From assembly GCF_030272615.1 (NCBI RefSeq), contig NC_081407.1, positions 98,069,897 through 98,129,896 of the forward strand: a DNA stretch of 60,000 nt, written 5' to 3'. This document shows positions 11,177 to 22,265 of this stretch, in pieces (the stretch's first letter is position 1; every line of letters begins with the position of its first letter). The translations under genes and the position numbers were made by a program. This DNA is from Cryptomeria japonica. Lineage: Eukaryota > Streptophyta > Pinopsida > Cupressales > Cupressaceae. The notes under the pieces are model-generated. The model was not told where the DNA came from. It was given only the letters and a program-made list of their open reading frames with translations, and searched no databases.

Positions 11177-11874
11177 TAGAGTCTTTTAACTTAAACCTTA
11201 CTAAAATTCTAGAAAATCCAATATCTAATGCTTTTAAATCTCAATTTTAACCTTTTCTTGTTTTTTTGTTGTTGACTTGTATTTTGTAGTTACCCTATTT
11301 TAAGTGGTGACTTTTATGTCCTTTTCAACATTAGTAACAAGCCAATCACAAACATCATTTCTAGTGCATAGTCAAATCTCTCAATTACCACCCTACTTTG
11401 TGTCATGCACTTGTCTTATGTTTAACTTCACTAATCATGCATTAAGTTAAATTAATTTCATTTAATCTTAATCAACTTATTGGCCAATGCACACTTTATG
11501 CATTTCTTGGTGTTAGTTGTTTAGATAGAGTCTTTTAACTTAAACCTTACTAAAATTCTAGAAAATCCAATATCTAATGCTTTTAAATCTCAATTTTAAC
11601 CTTTTCTTGTTTTTTTGTTGTTGACTTGTATTTTGTAGTTACCCTATTTTAAGTGGTGACTTTTATGTCCTTTTCAACATTAGTAACAAGCCAATCACAA
11701 ACATCATTTCTAGTGCATAGTCAAATCTCTCAATTACCACCCTACTTTGTGTCATGCACTTGTCTTATGTTTAACTTCACTAATCATGCATTAAGTTAAA
11801 TTAATTTCATTTAATTTTAATCAACTTATTGGCCAATGCACACTTTATGCATTTCTTGGTGTTAGTTGTTTAGA
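11177..11874. repeat. Near-perfect 349-bp tandem duplication
   Basis: Units 11177-11525 and 11526-11874 both start TAGAGTCTTTTAAC and end at TTAGTTGTTTAGA. Read base by base, the only difference seen is one C/T within TTTAATCTTAATC. A duplication this clean inside an element carrying many stops must be much younger than the element. The unit has no coding potential. Confidence 0.95.
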
Positions 11875-12427
11875 TGAAGCCATTTCGCTTTAGTTTTACA
11901 AACAATTGGTGAAACTGCTTAGCACAACTTACTTTTACATAATAAAGCTGATCATTTGTGCACCCCACTTAGTGTCGTGCACTATACTCGCTGGTGACAC
12001 CTACATCATCATTTTGAAGTTAGAATTGAGTACTCTTCAACTAGAAACATATACATGTTAGTTCCTTATATTTCTTCTCATTAAAACCAAATGATCATGT
12101 GGCAATGTGCTAAGTCTTCAAAATTCTATGTACCTTTATGGGCCCATTCTCTAACCAATAAAATTAAAGTTACAAATATTTAACCTTATTTATAATCCCT
12201 ATATATGTGGTTGTTTTACATTGTATTTTATGTCCCCTTTTCATTGACAAGTTACCTCATGCACTACATTCATCACTTGTCACTATGCAATGTTAAAAGG
12301 CATGATAAAGTTTGTGTATTTCAAAGTTGATGTAAGTTTTAGTAGGAAGTGTTGTTTTTGCCATAACTGTATCTCACCCTTATGTCATATGTCTAAATTT
12401 GAACTATTTTTGAATAACCACCTTATA
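11875..12427. other. Non-coding stretch, nothing recognised
   Basis: AT-rich sequence between the tandem duplication and the next repeat, within the presumed 3' untranslated region of the old gypsy element. Confidence 0.4.
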
Positions 12428-12600
12428 GCTAAAGATGATATCGATGAAAATTAGAAACTAGAAGTTGATTTGGTAATTTTGCAGGAGACAACCTATGGCT
12501 AAAAACAATAAACTAGAAACTTAACATTGATTTGGAAATTTAATAGGAGTCACCCATGGCTAAAGATGGTAGCCAATCATATGGAAACTATAATTTAGTC
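12428..12600. repeat. Degenerate 60-70-bp tandem repeat
   Basis: Units starting GCTAAA lie at about 12428, 12498 and 12559. Each contains GAAACT and, in the first two, TTGATTTGG.AAT, and the first two end with ACCTATG or ACCCATG. The copies differ by many substitutions and small indels. Confidence 0.6.
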
Positions 12601-13210
12601 TACAATCATAGTTGATTAGATAAATAACCTAGTAGTTCATCATTGAGGATACATGATAATGCTAAAGTGGATGGAGTGAAAGTGAGTGATATATGATGCA
12701 TTCATCTCCTTAAGTTGACAAGCAAAAGAGCTCAAGGAATAAAAGAATTAAACACAAGGTCAATGATTAGGATAAATTTACTAATGATGATGATAATTAA
12801 TGATAGGACGGGGAAAGGTCATAGCTCTAATGGATTACAAGGGAAGCTAATATTGCATGTCCCCAATTGATGATAAGCATATTGATGGGCAAGGGGACCA
12901 TCATGGTTATACCCCCAAGAGTGGTTAAATGATTTGATGATAAAAAAATGAAAAACCACTAGGAGTATTAGCCTAAGGTGAAATCAACCTTGCAAATCTT
13001 AAGCCATTCACATGTCTCCATGTTCATTGGAAAATGTTCCCTAGGACTTGTGAGAATAATATTTATTTTTTGTACTTTACAACTAATTGTAATTGCATTT
13101 TCAAGAAGTGAACATGAAAAGGTGATAAAGAAAAATTAAAATGGACAAAATACACTCCTTTAGATGTCTACATTGAGATATGAAGGTTCATGCATTGAGC
13201 ACCCAAGTTT
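12601..13210. other. Non-coding 3' region of the old gypsy element
   Basis: Lies between the repeat and the polypurine tract. Contains a GATGATGATAATTAATGAT low-complexity stretch. No domain recognised. Confidence 0.4.
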
Positions 13211-13485
13211 AGGAGGAGAATAGGTGTCCATTTGTGTAACTAAAGAGTTATAAGAGTCATGAAGTATCTAGAATGTCAAAGCTCTAAGTGGCTTTAGGTT
13301 TGGTGCCCAAGATGGAGTCACTTGAAGAGTTTTATTATTTTATTATGTCTATTGGTTGTTCATTCTCCAAGGCGTGGTTTTTTGCAATTGGTATTATGCC
13401 TCTTGTTGTTTTGAGAAACAATTATGGCTTTTCATCTCCCAATTTACTATAAATTGGAGCCATGGCATAGTTGTTTTATCACAAG
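13211..13485 (+). mobile_element. Polypurine tract and left half of the old gypsy 3' LTR
   Basis: AGGAGGAGAATAGG (13211-13224) is a good polypurine tract, followed directly by TGTCCATTTG, a plausible LTR start. A TATA-like ACTATAAATTGG lies at about 13447. The LTR breaks at 13485, where the composite element begins, and appears to continue at 52073. The preceding pol is on the same strand and in the right order, which supports the reading. The LTR identity is inferred, because the matching 5' LTR is not in the window. Confidence 0.55.
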
Positions 13486-14971
13486 TGATGCTCTGCAAAA
13501 AGGATGGTTAGGATAAGTTATGCAAACACAAAAACACAAGAAACAAGTTCAAACGTTATTGTTAGCAATCACAAATTAAATACTATTCTAAGCAAGCATA
13601 TCAAGAGAGATACTAAATAAGAAATGGAAATCATGCAAAGACAAAAGAGGTAAACTAAACTCCTCCAAATGCTGACCAAAACATTCATAGTGGCTCCTCC
13701 CTTGTTCCTCTCCTCTCCAAGTTCCCAAATGAGTGTAGCTCTCAGTAGCTTTTTGCACTATTTTTGGATGACTTATGGAGATTCAAGATTGTGAAATAAA
13801 GGCTCATGAAAATGCAAAGATGAACAAGCTAAAAATGAGATATTATCTAATCTAGTGTTGATTTTAGTCCAAAAGAGTAAATGTAAATGATTATGCTAAA
13901 TGCTCTCTAAATTTCACTATAGTTTAAATGCATACATGTTTTTTTTAGGATCTGGATTATGAAGAAATGGGCTCTATTTATAAGTAAAATGGAGCAATGG
14001 ATGGTTGAGATTGAGTAATCTCAACAAGGGTCAGGATTGATGGGCTTATGATCCATGTGAGGACTTTCAACCCAATCCTAGGATGACAAATGTCAATAAG
14101 AGATGGGTTGAGAGGAGAGGGAATAAGCATTAAATACTTGACATGACTTGAGGGTTAACTTGGAAGGTAAAGTTAATGTTGAGTTGAATGAATAAATCCA
14201 TTATCCAATAAATAACGTCTTTATCCAATGGATAAACTCTTGTGCAAGAGTTAGTGAGGATAACCATGGTCAAAGCAATAAATGCTTGAAGAGACCCATG
14301 AGTCAAATGAGGGTTGAGTTAGAGGTAAAGTCTCTAACCATGGGAGCAAGTGGATTTAACCATAAATAGTTATGTAAGAGCCATTAATGGTCATGTAAGA
14401 GCCATTAGTGGTTTGGAAGACTTTAGGGGTTAGCTTGTTGAACACATAAAGCATTAAATGTTTTTCAAAGACTTTGGAGGCTTTGAGAAGTGACTTCAAG
14501 TTGCGTAGGAATGTGACAATAATTAGGAGATGGTTTAGGCTAATTAGAAATGATTAGAAAGTGGTTAGAAGGGTCTAGAATGGGATTTAGGATTGCAAGT
14601 GGATTTGGTGGGTGAGGGAAAATAGGATTTAAATTAAAATAAAATTAATTTATTTCAACTTGTGCTTGCAACTTGCATTTGTAGGAGAATGCAAGTGGGG
14701 GGGATTTAATAATTTAAATAAATGTTTTAATTATTTATTTAAAAGAGGAAAGGGAATTAAATTAAATAAATAGGATTTATTCATTTAATTGATTGGGAAT
14801 TTGGTTTAATGAATTAATTGAAATAAATTGAATAATTTATTTAATTAATAGGAGAATGTTTGAGGATGAATTAATTAAATGTTAATTTAATTAACTATTG
14901 GCTAGTGGATTTATTAATCAAATAAATAGTAAATATTCATTTAATTAAATGGACAAATTTATGTGATTACA
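13486..14971 (-). repeat. LTR A of the composite element
   Basis: 1486 bp. On the minus strand it begins TGTAATCACAT (TGTAGTCACAT in the sister LTRs) and ends CATCA. TATAAATAGAGCCC on the minus strand (about 13968-13982) is a strong TATA box. Its U3 (about 14630-14960) holds consecutive AT-only inverted repeats such as TTAATTAAATGTTAATTTAA. ACAAG at 13481-13485 is the probable target duplication. Confidence 0.85.
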
Positions 14972-15007
14972 TTTGCCCCTCTTTGAGACGGTGCAGTTTA
15001 TCGTGTT
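14972..15007 (-). promoter_or_regulatory. Polypurine tract and overlapping stem-loop, interior 1
   Basis: Minus strand CAAAGAGGGGCAAA ends exactly where LTR A begins, as a plus-strand primer should. CTTTGA at the start and TCAAAG at the end of the next 36 bp can pair. The same structure occurs beside LTR B and beside the 3' LTR of element D. Confidence 0.8.
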
Positions 15008-15537
15008 GTTTCAAAGAAAGAAAAATAGGTGTGAAGAAATATGCCCCATAAATGTTGATTTAATGGGTGGTATGACCCCTCAAGACATGAGCTGATTCTT
15101 TTTTGAAAAATCGAGTGATCTCTCGAAAAAGAACGAGAATTGGCAAGGTGTTAGAAGAGAAGAAAATAGAAATAATGGTGAAAGAATAGAAGAAATCGGG
15201 ATTGAACCGGAGAAATGGGAGGCACTAGAAGTTCACGAGGACCACGATGGTGAGCATGGTAAAATTTGGGTTAGGGTTGAGGGTATACATGGGGGTGAAG
15301 GGGTAAAAACAGGGTCATTTGCATCCATCTCCACAACGATTCAAAGCTCTAATAGTGACTTTTGTGAAAGAGAAAGCAACAATCAGGATGCCAGTACCTA
15401 TAGTAGATCATCGGCTAGAGCGAGTCCGATGATTCCAGCGGCCAGATGACTACGGACCAGTGGTACACAAATTTGAAGTTTTGCTTTTCACGCATTTTTG
15501 ATGTCTTTTTTCAAGCGTCCAAGTTGAGTCAAGGCAA

Positions 15538-15790
15538 TAGTGCTAAAACTGTGTTTTAGCCTTGTTGTCACTTAAACTAGCACTTTTGTGCCGCTATAGT
15601 GCTACTGCATAGTGGTTTTAGCACAGTTGTGTAGTTGTTTTAGCGCTAGTGTATTTTTAGTGCAATCGAGTCCTTGTAGCACTATTGCCCTGAAATGGCG
15701 CTATTGTGTTGTTGTTTTAGCACTAGTGTGTAGTTGTTGTAGCGCGATTGTTAGCAAAATAGTGCTATTGTCTGAAAAATAGATGCCCTA
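15538..15790 (+). repeat. Array of TAGCGCTA-like words in the first PMD intron
   Basis: The probable intron between the first exon and the triplicated exon is packed with variants of TTTTAGCGCTAGTG: exact GCGCTA near 15642, GGCGCTATTG near 15695, and many GTGCTA, AGCACT and AGCGCG versions. The same word, in the opposite orientation, forms the leader array at 34095-34380. Confidence 0.7.
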
Positions 15791-15837
15791 GTGTTTAGAA
15801 AAATAATTTCTTGATGTCGATGTTGGGTGGATGGATG

Positions 15838-18291
15838 GATAAGTTGTTTTGAATCATAGCAGCCCCGATGAAACTAGGTCATTATGATAAATGTCTGTTG
15901 TAGTCTAGGTTTGCCATGATCACTTACCTGTTGAGACCCAGAGATAATTGATCAAAGTATCTATTGATAGTCTAGGTTTAAACTTAAGAAAGTTTGAAAC
16001 AAAACAACTGATGATGATGGGTAATGTGCGTGTGTAGGAGGATCTTCCTGTCTTACAAATGCGGGAGTGGCATCCAGCCACACAGCAGTTGAGAGATCGG
16101 TTGACGGAGGCTGATATTGATTGCATTGCAGCGACATGCCTATATGATGTGATGTACATGCCTGTGATTCAAACGAATCACAGCTTGATGACAACACTAG
16201 CAGAGCGGTGGGACAACGAGACTTGCACGTTCCACCTGGCTATGGGTGAGATGACCGTGACACTGGAGGATGTGTGGTGGATCTTGCACATCCCTATCCG
16301 AGGGGATCTAGTGATATATGATCGAGCATGGGGGACAATAGCTGTGCAATGGATATTTGATGAGGATGTTTTTATTCATCGTGGCTCGGTAGCGTGGGAG
16401 GAGATAGTTGCATTATATGAGCCACTTCCAGCTATATTTTCAGGGATTGTTGGGGGCTTGCTATGCCCTGATTGATGGTCACATGGACTGGCCATGGGTT
16501 GGGGCCAGGTGATAGAGAAAATGGTGACTGAGGGGACCTTCTTTGCATGGGGACCATGCGTTCTGGTACATTTATATCAGGATCTGTATGAGGTAGTGTA
16601 TCGAGAGACGAGCTCTCTAGGAGTTGGGATCACTCTATTGCATCTCTGAGCATGAGATAAGTTGTTTTGAATCATAGCAGCCCCAATGAAACTAGGTCAT
16701 TATGATAAATGTCTGTTGTAGTCTAGGTTTGCCATGATCACTTACCTGTTGAGACCCAGAGATAATTGATCAAAGTATCTATTGGTAGTCTAGGTTTAAA
16801 CTTAAGAAAGTTTGAAACAAAACAACTGATGATGATGGGTGATGTGCGTGTGTAGGAGGATCTTCCTGTCTTACAAATGTGGGAGCGGCATCCAGCCACA
16901 CAGCAGTTGAGAGATCGGTTGATGGAGGCTGATATTGATTGCATTGCAGCGACAGGCCTATATGATGTGATGTACATGCCTGTGATTCAAACGAATCACA
17001 GCTTGATGACAACACTAGTAGAGCGGTGGCACAGCGAGACTTGCACGTTCCACCTGGCTATGGGTGAGATGACCATGACATTGGAGGATGTGTGGTGGAT
17101 CTTGCACATCCCTATCCGAGGGGATCTAGTGATATATGATCGAGCATGGGGGACAATAGCTGTGCAATGGATATTTGATGAGGATGTTTTTATTCATCGT
17201 GGCTCGGTAGCGTGGGAGGAGATAGTTGCATTATATGAGCCACTTCCAGCTATATTTTCAGGGATTGTTGGGGGCTTGCTATGCCCTGATTGATGGTCAC
17301 ATGGACTGGCCATGGGTTGGGGCCAGGTGATAGAGAAAATGGTGACTGAGGGGACCTTCTTTGCATGGGGACCATGCATTCTGGTACATTTATATCAGGA
17401 TCTGTATGAGGTAGTGTATCAAGAGACGAGTTCTCTAGGAGTTGGGATCACTCTATTGCATCTCTGAGCATGAGATAAGTTGTTTTGAATCATAGCTGCC
17501 CCGATGAAAATAGGTCATTATGATAAATGTCTGTTGTAGTCTAGGTTTGCCATGATCACTTACCTGTTGAGACCCAGAGATAATTGATCAAAGTATCTAT
17601 TGATAGTCTAGGTTTAAACTTAAGAAAGTTTGAAACAAAACAACTGATGATGATGGGTGATGTGCGTGTGTAGGAGGATCTTCCTGTCTTACAAATGCGG
17701 GAGCGGCATCCAGCCACACAGCAGTTGAGAGATCGGTTGACGGAGGCTGATATTGATTGCATTGCAGCGACAGGCCTATATGATGTGATGTACATGCCTG
17801 TGATTCAAACGAATCACAGCTTGATGACAACACTAGCAGAGCGGTGGCACAACAAGACTTGCACATTCCACCTGGCTATGGGTGAGATGACCGTGACACT
17901 GGAGGATGTGTGGTGGATCTTGCACATCCCTATCTGAGGGGATCTAGTGATATATGATCGAGCATAGGGGACAACAGCTGTGCAATGGATATTTGATGAG
18001 GATGTTTTTATTCATGATGGCTCGGTAGCGTGGGAGGAGATAGTTGCATTATATGAGCCACTTCCAGCTATATTATCAGGGATTGTTGGGGGCTTGCTAT
18101 GCCCTGATCGATGGTCACATGGACTAGCCATGGGTTGGGGCCAGGTGATAGAGAAAATGGTGACTGAGGGGACCTTCTTTGCATGGGGACCATGCGTTCT
18201 GGTACATTTATATCGGGATCTGTATGAGGTAGTGTATCGAGAGACGAGTTCTCTAGGAGTTGGGATCACTCTATTGCATCTTTGAGCATGA
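15838..18291 (+). repeat. Three 818-bp tandem units, each an intron end plus PMD exon
   Basis: Units 15838-16655, 16656-17473 and 17474-18291 all start GATAAGTTGTTTTGAATCAT and have exactly the same length. Few differences separate them: CCAATG versus CCGATG, TGA versus CGA in the exon, ACATAG versus GCATGG. Each unit contains about 200 bp of intron with the acceptor GTGTGTAG and about 610 bp of PMD exon. The first 120 bp (TAGGTCATTATGATAAATG and beyond) also occur once each near 22855 and 38275 in related elements that lack the PMD exon. Confidence 0.95.
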
Positions 18292-18879
18292 GAGCACCTA
18301 CCTGTGGCACGACTTGTTAGTCTGATATTTAGGGCAGTAGATCAGCCCTATGTGTACATGTACAAAGGTATGATAAGTCAGCCCCACCTGGGGAAGTTAG
18401 AGTGGTGGCATCGGGCATTAGATGATTTAGATATAGTGATATGGAGGCCCTATATTGAGTGTGAGCCCTGAGATGATGATACAGAGGCCTTGCCTAATGT
18501 ATTTATGACACGATACTTGATTGGTAGGATATCTTACAATGTGGAGAGATAGGTACCTGACAGAGTGATGAGATAGTTCGCTCGGAGGTAGGGATTTCCA
18601 AGTGGATCAGGGGAGTATGCACGAGCGGTATGGAAAAGATTCCAGTGGGGGACAGTGTTACAGTATGATCAGGACTTAGCGAAGTTTCAGACTTTACAGG
18701 CGAGACCATGGTATATGAGGTTGGGGATTGTAGATGCAGGGGTTGCAAATGAGTACACACAGTATATTACTGCACATCCTATTCCACGTATATCGGATCT
18801 GGCGGAGCCGATTCTAGCTTTTGAGGATGAGAGGAGACAGAGATGGAGGAGGAGAGGAGGTTGAGGACTTGTAGTAGAT

Positions 18880-19010
18880 GGATGAGGAGGTGGTGAGGGA
18901 GGTGGTGGTGGAGGAGGAGGAGGAGGAGGTGGTGGAGGGGTTGGTGGTGGTGGATTTGGAGGTGGGGGTGGATTTGGAGGTGGAGGTGGTGGAGGAGAGT
19001 GGTTATAGCG
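18880..19010 (+). repeat. GGT/GGA trinucleotide tract
   Basis: In-frame run of Gly codons within the PMD gene, with two GGATTTGGAGGTGG units. It explains the long proline-rich and histidine/leucine-rich open frames on the opposite strand, which should be ignored. Confidence 0.9.
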
Positions 19011-19620
19011 GATAGGGAGAGGCGAGAAGCCGTTGCGACTGTCACATGGTCCTTTGATGCAAGGAGGAGTCAGATTAGGTGGTAGGGATATGAGGGAGGG
19101 AGAGGCACCTATGGATATGGGAGAGGGAGCTATTGAAGGAGGAGATGTACGGGAGTGTGTCCTATTATATATGTAAAATCGTCTTACAGCAGCCAAGGCA
19201 CGGGTGGAGGAGATAGAGGTAGAGGTTGCAGCTAGAGATGTTCAGTTGTTTGCACGGGAGTCAGAGTTGACTGTAGTGCTACGAGAGAGAGATGATGTGG
19301 TGGAGAGATTGATGGAGCTACAGGAGAGAGTACAAGTTAGGGTAGGAGCACAAGATTCTACTGGGGATGTGATGAGGGAGATATGGTGAGCTCAGGCAGA
19401 GATAGAGTACTGGCGGGGTTTATATGAGCAGGCGGTGCCATCCAGTCAGCGGGCACTGAGCTATTCATAGATGCGTCGAGCGAGATCAAAGCAGTCTGAG
19501 AGGATGTAGAGCAGTGGTGGTGTGATGGGTCCTCCACGGCGAGATAGTGTAGGTGGTGTAGGGGGTAGTGGGGGAGCAAGTGGTGATGGTGGTGCAACAT
19601 CTGGCCAGAGTGCCATTTGA

Positions 19621-20814
19621 GAGAGCTTGATGTATTTTATTACATTGTCATTTTGGACTGTGACTTGGATGGCTCTTGGTAGCCGATATTTTTGACATCA
19701 TTGTACTCTGATACATGCATGTTTTTGCGAGATGATATATGATGTGATATATGAGGAGATCCCCTATTTTGTGATGATATGCATGTTGATGAAATGTATG
19801 GGTTTATGCAGGATGATGAGTTTATGATTTATGATTAGATGGATGTTTTTACTTGTTAGATGTATATGATGATGAGATGATTTCTATATGAATGCTATGA
19901 TGATGTTATGATGTCTATATGCATGTTTATGAATGTGATGCTAACATGTGGATGTAGGTTAATATATGTATGACGTGTCGTTGTAATACTTTATGTATGC
20001 AATTTCTTGAAGATGGCGTATGCAAAATGATGAATGAATGATGTTGACTATGAGATAGATAGTAATGGATTGAATGGTTTATGTAAATGTGTATAGATGG
20101 TTAAAAATGCATGACAAATGGATAAACGAATGGCGATTCAAATGTTTATGTGATGATTTTAAATGAATGCACTTTGTAAAATGTATAAACAAATGTTTAT
20201 GTTATGATTTTAAATGACTAAGTGAAATGATAATGCAACTAAGGGAGAATGAATAACTGCACCTTAATGCAATTAAAAGGATAATGAATGCATCTTAATG
20301 AATTCTAGATGAAAGCTTTTAAGATGAGAATGAAATGAATGAGTAGAAGAAAATACTAAATGGATAGATGAATGTACTTAACTAATGGGTAGATAAATAA
20401 ATGCAAATGAATGCAACTAAATGAATCTCGATGAATGTATTGTAAACAAACTTAAATGATGATGAATGATTTTGAATGATGTAAGGATGCTAATCTAAGT
20501 GATAATGATTGCAACTAAATGATATTAAATGCACTTAAATGAATATCTAAAATGGAAGAAATGAACCTTTATGCAAGTAAATGATAATGAACTAGATGCA
20601 TTTAAATGCAACTAAATATAATAGAATGATGATATCATGTGTTCATGATAGATGAATGCAAGTTTGGTGAGAATTTGCATGATGCACTGATGACGTATCA
20701 GAGAACTCCGTCATGATTGTATCCAAGGCCAATTCATATTTAAATAATTCCTCATATTTTAAACTTGTTCACACTTGCATATAAAACTATAAATATGAAT
20801 AATGAAAGAGTAAA
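19621..20814. other. Trailer of interior 1 with ATGA/AAATGA-rich simple sequence
   Basis: After the PMD stop codon the sequence becomes a long degenerate field of ATGATG, GATGAATG and AACTAAATGA words (about 19730-20650). No gag-pol and no primer-binding site are present before LTR B. The junction with LTR B lies near 20815-20819, where about 45 bp of the LTR end and the primer site seem to have been deleted. Interior 1 is therefore non-autonomous. Confidence 0.6.
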
Positions 20815-22229
20815 TGATGAACACAAGAAACAAGTTCAAACATTAGTGTTAGCAATCACAAATTAAATACTAAGCAAGCATATCAAGAGAGATACTAAAT
20901 AAGAAATGGAAAGCATGCAAAGACAAAAGAGGTAAACTAAACTCCTCCAAATGTTGACCAAAACATTCATAGTGGCTCCTCCATTGTTCCTCTCCTTTGC
21001 AAGTTCCCAAATGAGTGTAGCTCTCAGTAGCTTTTTGCACTATTTTTGGATGTCTTATGGAGATTCAAGATTGTGATATAAAGGCTCGTGAAAATGCAAA
21101 GATGAACAAGCTAAAAATGAGATATTATCTAATCTAGTGTTGATTTTAGTCCAAAAGAGTAAATGTAAATGATTATGCTAAATGCTCTCTAAATTTCACT
21201 ATAGTTTAAATGCATACAAGTTTTTCAGGATCAAGATTATGAAGAAATGGGCTCTATTTATAAGTAAAATGGAGCAATGGATGGTTGAGATTGAGTAATC
21301 TCAACAAGGGTCAGGATTGATGGGCTTATGATCCATGTGAGGGCTTTCAACCCAATCCCAGGATGATAAATGTCAACAAGAGATGGGTTGAAAGGAGAGG
21401 GAATAAGCATTAAATGCTTGACATGACTTGAGGGTTAACTTGGGAGGTAAGGTTAATGTTGAGTTGAAAGAATAAAGCCATTATCCAATAAATAATGTCT
21501 TTATCCAATTAATAAACTTTGTGCAAGAGTTAGTGAGGATAGCCATGGTCAAAGCAATAAATGCTTGAAGAGAACCATGGGTTAAATGAGGGTTGAGTTA
21601 GAGGTAAAGTCTCTAACCATGGGAGCAAGTGGATTTAACCATAAATGGTTATGTAAGAAGCATTAGTGGTTTGGAAGACTTTAGGGGTTCGCTTGATGAA
21701 CACATAAAGCATTAAATGTTTTTTAAAGACTTTGGAGGCTTTGAGAAGTGACTTCAAGTTGCTTAAGAATGTGACAATATTTAGGAAATGGATTAGGCTA
21801 ATTATGAATGATTAGAAAGTGGTTAGAAGGGTCTAGAAGGGGATTTTAGGATTGCAAGTGGATTTGGTGGGTGAGAGAAAATAGGATTTAAATTAAAATA
21901 AAATTAATTTATTCCAACTTGTGGTTGCAACTTGCATTTGTAGGAGAATGCAAGTGGGGGGGATTTAATGATTTAAATAAATGTTTTATTTATTTATTTA
22001 AAAGAAGAAAGTGGGTTAAATTAAATAAATAGGATTTATTCATTTAATTGATTATGAATTTGGTATGATGAATTAATTGAAATAAATTGAATAATTTATT
22101 TAATTTATAGGAGAATGATTGAAGATGGATTAATTAAATGTTAATTTAATTAACTGTTGGCTAGTGGGTTTTTAATCAAATAAATAGTAAATATTCATTT
22201 ATTAAAATGGACATATTTATGTGACTACA
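20815..22229 (-). repeat. LTR B of the composite element, end deleted
   Basis: About 1415 bp. It matches LTRs A and C, but the 45-50 bp following TGATG in those copies are missing: TGATG runs directly into AACACAAGAAACAAG. The other end, TGTAGTCACAT on the minus strand, is intact and abuts a polypurine tract at 22230. It can serve as 5' LTR of interior 1 and 3' LTR of interior 2. The 5 bp to its left (GTAAA) do not match any other flank, in keeping with an internal LTR. Confidence 0.8.
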
Positions 22230-22265
22230 TTTGCCCCTCTTTGAGATGGTGCGGTTTATCACGTC
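22230..22265 (-). promoter_or_regulatory. Polypurine tract and stem-loop beside LTR B
   Basis: CAAAGAGGGGCAAA on the minus strand directly precedes the LTR start TGTAGTC. The flanking arms CTTTGA and TCAAAG are preserved. Two bases of the inner stem differ from the copy at 37645. Confidence 0.8.

Larger units (their letters stand above)
15388..19620 (+). pseudogene. Plant mobile domain (PMD) gene, antisense to its host element
   Basis: Codes for a plant mobile domain protein, the family of MAIN/MAIL1 and of domains carried by MULE and some gypsy elements. The diagnostic block is TCTFHLAMGEMTVTLEDVWW followed by ILHIPIRGD. A tentative first exon starts at 15388 (MPVPIVDHRLERVR). The PMD exon starts after GTGTGTAG at about 16036, 16854 and 17672 because it is triplicated. 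After the third copy a single frame continues to 19620: LEWWHRALDDLDIVIWRPYI, a Gly-rich run (18890-19000), a coiled coil (RVEEIEVEVAARDVQLFARE, 19204-19370) and a Gly/Ser-rich C-terminus. About fifteen in-frame stops but no frameshift lie between 17680 and 19620. In two units the frame stops after LLCPD, where the third has CGA. It is decayed now, but clearly a former gene. It lies antisense, next to LTR A, a position known for extra ORFs of Tat elements. Confidence 0.85.

Noticed and set aside
18687-19196. 169-codon Pro-rich minus-strand protein
   Set aside because: Complement of the GGT/GGA tract of the PMD gene; the + frame continues with PMD and coiled-coil sequence.
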